Source: Polyangiaceae bacterium
GTDB lineage: Bacteria; Myxococcota_A; Polyangia; Polyangiales; Polyangiaceae
Reading direction: 5' to 3'
Length of the DNA stretch: 64,000 bases
NCBI GenBank assembly: GCA_015075635.1
Contig: JABTUA010000002.1
Span: forward strand, 2,670,708 to 2,734,707
The translations under genes were made by a program, and so were the position numbers. Shown here piece after piece: positions 34,497 through 42,342 of this stretch (positions are counted from its first letter, which is position 1; the number at the start of each line of letters is the position of its first letter). Below the pieces are notes generated by a model. It worked only from the letters and a program-made list of their open reading frames with translations. It had not been told where the DNA came from and ran no database searches.

Positions 34497-35753
34497 ATGC
34501 CGGCGCGGCAGAAATCCCCGGAAAATCCAGTGGAGATCAGCCACGACGGCGACCGGGTGGTGGCCGAGCGGGGCGAGCCGCTGGCCCACGCCCTGATCGC
34601 GGCCGACCGCCTGCCGCTGGCGCGCAGCCCGAAGCTGCACCGGCCCCGAGGACCGTATTGCCTGCGCGGGGGCTGCGACGGCTGCTTGGCGCGCGTCGAC
34701 GGCGTGCCCAACGTGATGACCTGCATGCGTCCGGTGCGCGGTGGCGAACGGGTCGAGACGCAGAACGTGCTCGGGACGCGCGGGGTGGACGCGCTCCGGG
34801 CGGCCGACTTCCTGTTTCCCAAGGGTATCGATCACCACCGGCTGTTCGCCGGGATCCGTGGAGTCTCCGGTGTGGTGCAGAGCTTCGCGCGACGCGTCGC
34901 CGGGCTCGGCAAGCTCCCGGACGAGCTGGAGACGCCTTCCTCGGCGAAGCTCCGTCAGCTCGACGTGTTGGTGATCGGTGGCGGCGCGGCGGGGCTCGCC
35001 GCGCTCGGCGAGCTGGGTTCGGGCGCGGTGCTGGTGGACGATGGAACGAGCTTGGGGGGTGCGTGCCGCGCGCTGGCGCCGGGCCGGGTCACCCAGCTGG
35101 TGTCGCGGGCGACGGCGCGCGGGGCCTCGCTCCTGGGAGGGACCACGGCGATCGCGTTGTTCCGGGAGCCCGAACGCAGCGACGGCCGGCTCTCGGCCCT
35201 GACGTTGGGTCCCGAGGGCGCGACGCTGTTCACGGCGCGAGCGGTGATCGTCGCGAGCGGTCGGCACGAGCCGGTGCTGGCTTTCGGCGAGAACGATCTG
35301 CCCGGGGTCTACTCTGCGCGCGCCGCGCTCTCGCTGTGGCGGGGGGGCATCACGCTCGGCGAGCGCGTCGCGTTGATCGACGGCGGTCCGGCCGCGGACG
35401 CCTTCGTCGAGGCCACCCGCGGCCGAGTCGAGGTGCTCGCGGTCGCTCGCGATCAAGTGGTGCGCGCGGCGGGGCGCTCGAAGGTCACGGGCATCGTGCT
35501 CTCGGGCGAGGGCGGGGAGAGGCGCGATAAGGTGGACGCGATCCTGGTGGGCGGCGCCGGCTCGCCGACGCTGGAGCTGGCGGTGCAGGCCGGCGCGGAG
35601 GTCGATTTCGACGCGCTCGCGGGCTATCGCCTGCGCGCCGACGAGCACGGCCAGCTCGGACCGTGCCTGTTCGCCGCCGGGAGCGTGCTCGGCGCGGTGG
35701 ACTCGGCAGCGGCGGGGGCCGCGGCCGGCGCTCGGGTGGCGAGGCTGGTCTAG
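34497..35753 (+). CDS. 2Fe-2S/FAD oxidoreductase, sarcosine oxidase alpha-like N-terminal part
   Basis: The 418-residue protein fuses a Fer2_4-type ferredoxin domain to an FAD/NAD-binding oxidoreductase domain. The first 100 residues include RGPYCLRGGCDGCLARVDG and MTCMRPV, giving four Cys for a 2Fe-2S cluster as in alpha subunits of heterotetrameric sarcosine oxidase and cyanide synthase. From about residue 155 a dinucleotide fold begins with VLVIGGGAAGLAALGELG, followed by a SGRHEPVLAFGENDLPGVYSA segment (quoted in part) typical of the family. It lacks the C-terminal aminomethyltransferase-like half, and no beta, gamma or delta subunits are nearby. The start is ATG 34497; the region further upstream belongs to the divergent gene. 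The substrate is unknown. Confidence 0.82.
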   Translation: MPARQKSPENPVEISHDGDRVVAERGEPLAHALIAADRLPLARSPKLHRPRGPYCLRGGCDGCLARVDGVPNVMTCMRPVRGGERVETQNVLGTRGVDALRAADFLFPKGIDHHRLFAGIRGVSGVVQSFARRVAGLGKLPDELETPSSAKLRQLDVLVIGGGAAGLAALGELGSGAVLVDDGTSLGGACRALAPGRVTQLVSRATARGASLLGGTTAIALFREPERSDGRLSALTLGPEGATLFTARAVIVASGRHEPVLAFGENDLPGVYSARAALSLWRGGITLGERVALIDGGPAADAFVEATRGRVEVLAVARDQVVRAAGRSKVTGIVLSGEGGERRDKVDAILVGGAGSPTLELAVQAGAEVDFDALAGYRLRADEHGQLGPCLFAAGSVLGAVDSAAAGAAAGARVARLV

Positions 35754-35912
35754 TGACGGTTTCGCTCTTTCGCGCCCTGCGTTTTCCGCCGCGCCCTGCC
35801 CTCGTCGACGTTGTTGTCGAGATGCACTCGGGAAACGCCAAGCGAAATTCCCACCTGACGGGGGAGTGCGCCGGCCTCGCCGGTGTTCTCGTGGGTCTCG
35901 GTGTCAGCGGCG

Positions 35913-35937
35913 GATCGCGATCTGCTCTTGCCAAGAC
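35913..35937. repeat. Dispersed 25-bp intergenic repeat, copy A
   Basis: This stretch between the oxidoreductase stop and ccmB matches 22 of 25 positions with 45034-45058, in the same orientation. Both copies lie in non-coding DNA and end with TTGCCAAGAC. Confidence 0.45.
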
Positions 35938-35956
35938 TGCGAGAGTCGAGTTGACC

Positions 35957-36682
35957 TCAGCCTTCGATCAGCGTGCCGAAGAGGGCCAGGCCACCGCTGA
36001 GGAAGATGACGTCGAACACGGCCATCAGCTTCAGATAGTCGCCGAGCTCCGAGAGCGGGGCGCCGCCCAAGAGCTCGCGGGTCGCGGCCACCGACGCCAG
36101 CAGCGTTGGGGAGAGCAGCGGCAAGAGCACGATCGCCAGCAGCAGATCCCGCGCGCGGGTGCGAACCGTCATCGATCCGAACAGCGTGCCGGTCGCCGCC
36201 AGCCCGGGCGTGGAGAGCAGGCAGATCACCAAGAGGGCCGGTCCGACCTCCAGGAGGTCGATGGAGAACAAGAGCGCGGTGAGCGGGATCACGACCAGCT
36301 CGACCACGCCCAGAAAGGCGATCAACCCCATGGCCTTGCCGGCGAAGATGGCGGCGCGGGACACCGGCGCCACCAGGAGCCCTGCCAGCGCACCCTCTTC
36401 ACGCTCGCGCTGCCAGGCGCGGCCGAGGGCGAGCACGGCGGCGAAGGCGATGGAAAGCCAGAGCGTGCCCGCGGCCACCAAGCGCTTGGTCGCGGGTCCC
36501 CCGTAGAACGAGAACGAGGCGATGATCACCACCAGGAGCGCGAAGAAAGCGCTGGTCGTCACCACCTCGCCGCTCTGCAGCTCGATCAACAAGTCCTTGC
36601 GCAGGATCACCAGCGCCTGGGAGAAGAACCCGGGCGGGCGGGGCGGAGCGACCGGTCGAGCTGGGGCGGCGGCTGCAGTCAT
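35957..36682 (-). CDS. ccmB: Heme exporter-type ABC permease CcmB
   Basis: The 241-residue protein has six hydrophobic segments and the CcmB-type opening FFSQALVILRKDLLIELQSGE (quoted in part: LVILRKDLLIELQSGEVV), followed by the AWQREREEGALAGLLVAPVSR cytoplasmic loop (quoted in part: REREEGALAGLLVAP) that couples to the ATPase. In cytochrome c maturation system I, CcmB works with CcmA and CcmC at the inner membrane. None of these, nor any cytochrome biogenesis gene, is adjacent, so this copy is isolated here. A Pro/Ala-rich extension precedes the first segment. Confidence 0.85.
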   Translation of the reverse strand: MTAAAAPARPVAPPRPPGFFSQALVILRKDLLIELQSGEVVTTSAFFALLVVIIASFSFYGGPATKRLVAAGTLWLSIAFAAVLALGRAWQREREEGALAGLLVAPVSRAAIFAGKAMGLIAFLGVVELVVIPLTALLFSIDLLEVGPALLVICLLSTPGLAATGTLFGSMTVRTRARDLLLAIVLLPLLSPTLLASVAATRELLGGAPLSELGDYLKLMAVFDVIFLSGGLALFGTLIEG

Positions 36683-36728
36683 GGGGCGCGGATTCTAGCC
36701 TCGCAAGCCGAGGACCGTGTGAATTAGG

Positions 36729-37244
36729 ATGCCGCCCATGGCCGACGTCCGAATCGAGCACGTTTACGACTGCAGCGAAGACACCTTCTGGAACAAGCTG
36801 TTCTTCGACGATGCCTACAACCAGAGCCTGTTCAAGGACGCCCTGGCGTTCCCCGTCTACGAGAAGCTGAAGCAGGACGAGGACGACAAGGAGATCCGCC
36901 GCAGCATCAACGTGGTCCCCAAGCTCGGCCCGATGCCCGGGCCGCTCAAGGCCGTCATCGGCGAGGGCCTCGGCTACCGCGAGGACGGGACCTTCGACAA
37001 GAAGACCCGGCGCTACGCCATCGTCATCACGCCGAACAAGCTGGCGGACAAGGTGACGATCAAGGGCACGCTCTACACCAAGCCGCAGGGCGAAAAGTGC
37101 GTCCGCGTCTTCGACTGCAGCGTGGTGGCGAAGATCTTCGGTGTCGGCGGCATGCTCGAGAAACGAGTCATCGCCGACATGGAAGAGAGCTACAAGAAGG
37201 GCGCCGACTTCAGCAACAAGTGGATCGCGGAAAAAGGTCTGTGA
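36729..37244 (+). CDS. DUF2505-like protein
   Basis: A 171-residue protein with the outline of the DUF2505/START-like fold: MADVRIEHVYDCSEDTFWNKLFFD at the N-terminus (quoted in part: VRIEHVYDCSEDTFW), a central beta-rich region and a C-terminal amphipathic helix (EKRVIADMEESYKKGADFSNKW). Members are small cytoplasmic lipid- or ligand-binding-like proteins without assigned function. The start may be ATG 36729 or ATG 36738. It is divergent from ccmB and convergent with the basic-tailed protein. Confidence 0.7.
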   Translation: MPPMADVRIEHVYDCSEDTFWNKLFFDDAYNQSLFKDALAFPVYEKLKQDEDDKEIRRSINVVPKLGPMPGPLKAVIGEGLGYREDGTFDKKTRRYAIVITPNKLADKVTIKGTLYTKPQGEKCVRVFDCSVVAKIFGVGGMLEKRVIADMEESYKKGADFSNKWIAEKGL

Positions 37245-37253
37245 AGACCTAGC

Positions 37254-37670
37254 TCACGCCTGAGCGGCCGCGCTCTTGGCCTTCTTGGCCGCCGGCTTCT
37301 TCTTGGGGGCCGGCGCGGCCTTGGCCTTGGCCTCGGCGCGCTTGGCGCGGCGCGACGCGGCGCCGTGCAGATCGACGAGGCGGGGCAACGGGTAGGCCTC
37401 GAGCCGCGCCTTGTAGCCCGCGTCTTTGCCGCGCTTCTCGAGCGTCAAGATCGCGTCGATGAGCTTGGCGCGGGAGCCGAAGTCCTTCTTCACGCTGGTC
37501 AGGATCTCGTGCAGCCGGATCAGCTTGGCGTTCGAGACCCGGGCGAGCCCCTTCACCTCGTTGACGCGGTCGAGCCACAGGTCTTGGGTTGCGAGCTTTT
37601 GGACCGCCTCGACGAGCTTTTCCTTGCTCGTGAATCGCTCGTTGGCCAGGCTCAGGGGAGTCTTCTTCAT
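37254..37670 (-). CDS. Unrecognised helical protein with a histone H1-like Lys/Ala tail
   Basis: The 138-residue protein has a helical first part of about 100 residues (LANERFTSKEKLVEAVQKL, DRVNEVKGLARVSNAKLIRLHE, quoted in parts) and a tail of Ala, Lys and Pro (KAKAAPAPKKKPAAKKAKS) like histone H1 or other nucleoid-associated proteins. DNA binding by the tail is a reasonable inference; the helical part has no family I know. The start is ATG 37670. It is divergent from gltX, with 127 bp between the starts. Confidence 0.7.
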   Translation of the reverse strand: MKKTPLSLANERFTSKEKLVEAVQKLATQDLWLDRVNEVKGLARVSNAKLIRLHEILTSVKKDFGSRAKLIDAILTLEKRGKDAGYKARLEAYPLPRLVDLHGAASRRAKRAEAKAKAAPAPKKKPAAKKAKSAAAQA

Positions 37671-37797
37671 GGTCGTCTCCGAACGGCCGCGCTTCGGCCG
37701 TGAGGGCGCGCCTTCTAGCAGCGCGGACCGGGCCAGGCAATGCCCCAGGCCCGGCCCCTCCCCTACCGCCCGAAAACCGTGCTAACGCGGCGGACCC

Positions 37798-39237
37798 ATG
37801 GCACCGCGCGTGCGCTTCGCCCCCTCCCCGAGCGGCTACCTCCACATCGGGGGAGCGCGCACCGCCCTGTTCAACTGGCTCTGGGCCAAGCGCCAGGGCG
37901 GGACGTTCATCGTACGCATCGAGGACACCGATCAGGACCGGAGCAGCCTCGACAGCGTCCGGGCCATCTTGGACGCCCTGACCTGGCTCGGCCTCGACTG
38001 GCAGGAGGGACCGGAGGTGGGCGGCCCCCACGGGCCCTACTTCCAGAGCGAGCGCAAGCAGCTGTACCGGGACGCGGTGGAGCAGCTGATCCGGGCCGGC
38101 AAGGCCTACCGCTGCTACTGCACCAAGGAAGAGCTGGATGCCCAGCGCGCCGCGCTCAAGGAGCGGGACCCCAAGGCGCAGTTCGTCTACCCGCGCACTT
38201 GCCGGGAGCGCAAGGACGAGCCGGCACTCCCGCACGTGGTGCGCTTCAAGTCCCCCGAGCACGGCTCCACCGACTTCGTGGACAAGGTGTTCGGCGAGAT
38301 CCGCACGCCCAACGAGGTCCAGCAGGACTTCGTCATCGTGCGCACGGATGGCTTCCCGCTCTACAACCTGGGCGCGGTGGTGGACGACCACGCCATGGGC
38401 ATCACGCTGGTGGCCCGCGGCCGCGACCACATCGGCAACACCCCGCAGCAAGTCCTGCTGTATCGGGCCTTCGGTTGGGACGTGCCCGAGTTCGCCCACC
38501 TGCCGATGATGCTCTCACCCAAGGGCGACAAGCTCAGCAAGCGGCACGCCTCGGTCGGGGTGCAGGACTACCGCGACCGCGGCTTCACGCCGATGGGCGT
38601 GTTGAACTACCTGGTGCGCTTCGGCTGGTCCTACGGCGACCAGGAGATCTTCAGCCGCGAGGAGCTGGTCGGACTGTTCGACTGGGAGCGCGTCAACAAG
38701 AGCGACGGCAAGTTCGACGAGAAGAAGTTCGCGGACGTGGCCTTCGAGCAGCTCAAGCGGCCGGAGCTGACGTCGCTCACCGACTACGCCGAGGGCGTGC
38801 GCCCGTTCCTCGCCGCCCGAGGCCTGACGGACGTCCCGGCGACCACCCTCGAGGCGGCGATCCCCACGATTCGCGAGCGCGCTCGGACTCTGGTCGAGGC
38901 CGCGCAGGCGCTGGACTACTACTTCCGTGACCCGCCGGAGCTCGATCCCGCGGCGCGGACGAAGCTCCTGGTGCCGGCGGCGGTCCCGTACCTGGTCGGC
39001 CTCGCCGAGCTCTGCCGCGGCATCCCGAGCTTCGAGGTCGGGGCGCTCGAGGAGGCGGTTCGGGCCTGGACCGAGCGGGAGCAGCTCCAGATGAAGAACG
39101 TGGCGCAGCCGGCGCGCGTGGCCCTCACGGGCAGGAGCGCCAGCCCGGGTCTGTTCGAGGTGATGGTCGTGCTCGGGCGGGAGCGCACGGTGGCGCGGCT
39201 CGAGGCCGCGGCCCAGCTCGCCGGCGGAGGCGCCTAG
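37798..39237 (+). CDS. gltX: Glutamyl-tRNA synthetase
   Basis: GltX charges tRNA-Glu with glutamate. The 479-residue class I synthetase has the HIGH-type motif in RFAPSPSGYLHIGGARTAL, the glutamate-binding RIEDTDQDRS segment, the VVDDHAMGITLVARG and GRDHIGNTPQQ region, and the KLSKRH signature (KMSKS equivalent). The C-terminal anticodon-binding helical region ends in a normal way. Whether it also charges tRNA-Gln cannot be read by eye. The CPBP protease gene starts 10 bp downstream. Confidence 0.97.
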   Translation: MAPRVRFAPSPSGYLHIGGARTALFNWLWAKRQGGTFIVRIEDTDQDRSSLDSVRAILDALTWLGLDWQEGPEVGGPHGPYFQSERKQLYRDAVEQLIRAGKAYRCYCTKEELDAQRAALKERDPKAQFVYPRTCRERKDEPALPHVVRFKSPEHGSTDFVDKVFGEIRTPNEVQQDFVIVRTDGFPLYNLGAVVDDHAMGITLVARGRDHIGNTPQQVLLYRAFGWDVPEFAHLPMMLSPKGDKLSKRHASVGVQDYRDRGFTPMGVLNYLVRFGWSYGDQEIFSREELVGLFDWERVNKSDGKFDEKKFADVAFEQLKRPELTSLTDYAEGVRPFLAARGLTDVPATTLEAAIPTIRERARTLVEAAQALDYYFRDPPELDPAARTKLLVPAAVPYLVGLAELCRGIPSFEVGALEEAVRAWTEREQLQMKNVAQPARVALTGRSASPGLFEVMVVLGRERTVARLEAAAQLAGGGA

Positions 39238-39247
39238 GCCGCCGCGC

Positions 39248-40234
39248 ATGCTCGACGGGCTCGCCAAGCTGGGACCGGAGATGCCGGAAGGGTTCGCCCT
39301 CCCGCTGACGCACCTTCGCTTCCTGTCGTGGTGGGACGCGATCCTCGGCTATCCCCCCATCAAGGCGCTCCTGCCGCTGCCGATCCTGTGCCTGATCGCG
39401 CCGCTGATCTGGCGGTTCTTCCGCGAGACCTGGCGCGAGCTGGACCGGGAAGCCGCCGAGTACCGGTCGGAGCTGGTACGCGAGGGCCGGCACGACCTCC
39501 GCCCGGCGGCGTGCCTCTTGATCACCGCCGTCGTGCTCACGCTCCAGGAGTACTACGGGGGCCGTCAGATCTACGACCAGATGCTCCGGCCCCTTCTGGC
39601 CGAGCTCGAGCGAGGAGGCTGGCGCTTCGTCAAGCTCGGCAAATACGACGAGCTCTACGGCTACGCCTGGTGGGTCGGGAGCCGCGTGCTCGGCTACGTC
39701 ATCATCCCGCTGCCGCTCTGGAAGCTGCTGTTCCCCAAGGACAGCCTGCTCGACATGGGCTTCCACGTGCGGGGCTTCTTCAAGCACCTCTGGATCTACG
39801 CCGCCTGCCTGGGCTTCGTCCTGCCCGCCATGCTGCTGGTCGCCTCGCAGCCCGACTTCGGCGGCTACTACCCGTTCTACAAGCAGAGCTCGCGCAGCTG
39901 GTTCGACTTCCTGACCTGGGAGGCCATGTACTTCCTGCAATTTCTGGCGCTGGAGGCCTTCTTCCGCGGCTGGATCGTGGGTGCGCTCCGGAAGAGCATG
40001 GGGGCCGGCGCCATCTTCGCCATGGCCGTGCCGTACTGCATGATCCACTACGGCAAGCCCTACCTGGAGGCGCACGGCGCCATCGTGGCGGGCGTCGTGC
40101 TCGGCAGCCTGGCGATGCGCACCAAGAGCATCTACTCCGGCTTCCTGGTTCACATCACCGTGGCCTTCCTGATGGACCTGCTCGCCCTGTGGAAGCGCGG
40201 CGCGCTCCCGACGACGCTCTGGGCGCCGGGCTAG
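39248..40234 (+). CDS. CPBP-family intramembrane metalloprotease
   Basis: The 328-residue membrane protein has about seven hydrophobic segments. The conserved CPBP/Abi region lies in the C-terminal third: FLALEAFFRGW (motif 1, with Glu and Arg), MIHYGKPYLEA (motif 2 His) and FLVHITVAFLMD (motif 3 His). Members cleave proteins in the membrane or protect against bacteriocins. Motif 1 has LEAFFRG rather than the usual EExxxR, with one Glu replaced by Leu, so activity is not certain. It starts at ATG 39248, just after gltX, and is probably co-transcribed. Confidence 0.85.
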   Translation: MLDGLAKLGPEMPEGFALPLTHLRFLSWWDAILGYPPIKALLPLPILCLIAPLIWRFFRETWRELDREAAEYRSELVREGRHDLRPAACLLITAVVLTLQEYYGGRQIYDQMLRPLLAELERGGWRFVKLGKYDELYGYAWWVGSRVLGYVIIPLPLWKLLFPKDSLLDMGFHVRGFFKHLWIYAACLGFVLPAMLLVASQPDFGGYYPFYKQSSRSWFDFLTWEAMYFLQFLALEAFFRGWIVGALRKSMGAGAIFAMAVPYCMIHYGKPYLEAHGAIVAGVVLGSLAMRTKSIYSGFLVHITVAFLMDLLALWKRGALPTTLWAPG

Positions 40235-40408
40235 GCTGGACTCGGGCAGTCTCGGGACGAGCGCGAGCGGCGGGAGCGCGGCTCATCTTTCCCTTGCGAA
40301 GCGCCCCGTTCCGACGTTTGCTTCGCCTGCTCCCCGGACCGACGTCGCCCCGTCCCCGTGGGGGCTCGAGCCACGGCTCGATTCGCTAGCAGTGTATCGA
40401 CGCGCCCG

Positions 40409-40414
40409 AGGAGG
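40409..40414 (+). promoter_or_regulatory. Strong ribosome binding site that fixes the speA start
   Basis: AGGAGG lies 5 nt before TTG 40420 and 14 nt before ATG 40429. The spacing favours the TTG as the start codon. Confidence 0.7.
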
Positions 40415-40419
40415 CCAAG

Positions 40420-42342
40420 TTGAACGAGATGGTCGAGAACGGCGAGGCGTGGAGCCCGCAGAAGAGCGCGCAGCTCTACCAGATCCAAGGCTGGGGGATC
40501 CCCTACTTCACCGTCACCGAGCAGGGGCACGTGCAGGTCACGCCGGACCCGAGCCGCGACCGCAGCATCAACATGTACGAGCTGGTGCAGCACCTCGAGG
40601 CGCGGGGCCTCGACCTGCCGCTCTTGATCCGCTTCAGCGACATCGTCGAGCACCGCATCAAGCGCATCAACGAGGCGTTCGAGCGCGCCATCCTCGAGTA
40701 CGAGTACCAGGGCATCTACCGCGGCGTGTTCCCGGTCAAGGTGAACCAGCAACGCCACCTGATCGAGGACGTGGTCGAATACGGCCGGCGCTGGCAGTTC
40801 GGCCTGGAGGCCGGCAGCAAGCCGGAGCTCCTGATCGCCCTGGCCGCCATGCAGGACGTCGGCGGGCTGATCATCTGCAACGGCTACAAGGACCTGCACT
40901 ACATCGAGACGGCGCTGGTCGCGCAGAAGTTCGACAAGACCGTGATCGTGGTCCTCGAGCGCATCGAAGAGCTCGACCACGTGTTTCGCGCCGCGGAGAA
41001 GCTCGGCATCCGCCCGGTGCTCGGCGTGCGCAGCAAGCTGAGCGCCAAGGGCGTCGGACGCTGGGCGAACTCCGCGGGAGATCGCGCGAAGTTCGGCCTG
41101 ACCATGACCGAGATCGTCGAGCTGGTGGACCGCCTCGCGGCCAAGGACATGCTCGACTGCCTGCAGCTCCTGCACTTCCACATCGGCAGTCAGATCTCGA
41201 GCATCATCCCCATCAAGAACGCCATCCAGGAGGCGGCGAACATCTACACCGAGCTGGCGAAGATGGGCTGCAAGATGGGCTTCCTCGACGTCGGCGGCGG
41301 CTTGGCCATCGACTACGACGGCTCGAAGACGGACTTCCACGCCTCCAAGAACTACACGCTGGAGGAGTACGCGGCGGACGTGGTCGCCCACGTGCAAGCG
41401 GCCTGCAACAAGTCCAACGTGCCCTGCCCGACCCTGGTCAGCGAGAGCGGGCGCGCCGTGGCGGCGCACCACTCCGTCCTGGTGTTCGAGGTCGTGGGCG
41501 TGAACGAGGTGCGCTTCGGCGATCCCGTCGAGCCGAAGCCCGAGGCTCACCGCCTGGTCAAGGACCTGTACGAGACCTACAAGGGCATCAGCGCCAAGAA
41601 CGTGCAGGAGTCGTGGCACGACGCCACGCAGGCCAAGGAAGAGGCGCAGAACCTGTTCAAGTACGGCTACCTCAGCCTGCGGGAGCGCGCGCAGGCCGAG
41701 CGCCTGTTCTGGAACTGCTGCGAGAAGATCCAGGCCCGCGTCAAGCGGCTCAAGTTCGTGCCGGAGGAGCTCTGGGATCTCGAGCGCACGATGAGCAGCA
41801 TCTACTACTGCAACTTCAGCGTGTTCCAGTCGGCACCGGACATCTGGGCCATCGACCAGCTCTTCCCCATCATGCCCATCCACCGCCTGGACGAGCAGCC
41901 CCAGGTCACCGCGCGCCTGGCGGATCTGACCTGCGACAGCGACGGCATGATCGATCGCTTCATCGACGTCGAGGAGGACAAGCAGGTGCTCGAGGTCCAC
42001 GACTATCGGCCCGACGAGCCCTACTTCATGGCCATGTTCCTGAACGGCGCGTACCAGGAGATCCTCGGCGACTTGCACAACCTGTTCGGCGACACGAACG
42101 CCGTGCACGTGCGCCTGACCGACGAGGGCTACGAGGTGCGCCACGTGGTCAAGGGCGAGAGCATCGCAGACGTCCTGCGCTACGTGGAGTACCAGCCGGA
42201 GGTGATGGTCGAGGCGGTGCGCAAGCAGGCCGAACGCGCCGTGCAGAGCGGCCGGCTCACCAACGAGCAGATGCGCACGCTGATGCAGCACTACGAGCAG
42301 GCGCTCCGGAGCTACACCTACCTGACCGACAGCGAGAGCTAG
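40420..42342 (+). CDS. speA: Biosynthetic arginine decarboxylase
   Basis: SpeA converts arginine to agmatine for polyamine synthesis. The 640-residue PLP enzyme of the alanine-racemase-fold type shows the N-terminal segment LYQIQGWGIPYFTVTEQG, the PLP lysine in GVFPVKVNQQRHL, FGLEAGSKPEL, HFHIGSQI, DVGGGLAIDYDG and VSESGRAVAAHHS with the expected spacing. Its length matches the biosynthetic enzyme. The start is TTG 40420, supported by the ribosome binding site. The last 4 bp overlap the convergent pseudokinase-like gene. No other polyamine gene is in the window. Confidence 0.96.
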   Translation: MNEMVENGEAWSPQKSAQLYQIQGWGIPYFTVTEQGHVQVTPDPSRDRSINMYELVQHLEARGLDLPLLIRFSDIVEHRIKRINEAFERAILEYEYQGIYRGVFPVKVNQQRHLIEDVVEYGRRWQFGLEAGSKPELLIALAAMQDVGGLIICNGYKDLHYIETALVAQKFDKTVIVVLERIEELDHVFRAAEKLGIRPVLGVRSKLSAKGVGRWANSAGDRAKFGLTMTEIVELVDRLAAKDMLDCLQLLHFHIGSQISSIIPIKNAIQEAANIYTELAKMGCKMGFLDVGGGLAIDYDGSKTDFHASKNYTLEEYAADVVAHVQAACNKSNVPCPTLVSESGRAVAAHHSVLVFEVVGVNEVRFGDPVEPKPEAHRLVKDLYETYKGISAKNVQESWHDATQAKEEAQNLFKYGYLSLRERAQAERLFWNCCEKIQARVKRLKFVPEELWDLERTMSSIYYCNFSVFQSAPDIWAIDQLFPIMPIHRLDEQPQVTARLADLTCDSDGMIDRFIDVEEDKQVLEVHDYRPDEPYFMAMFLNGAYQEILGDLHNLFGDTNAVHVRLTDEGYEVRHVVKGESIADVLRYVEYQPEVMVEAVRKQAERAVQSGRLTNEQMRTLMQHYEQALRSYTYLTDSES

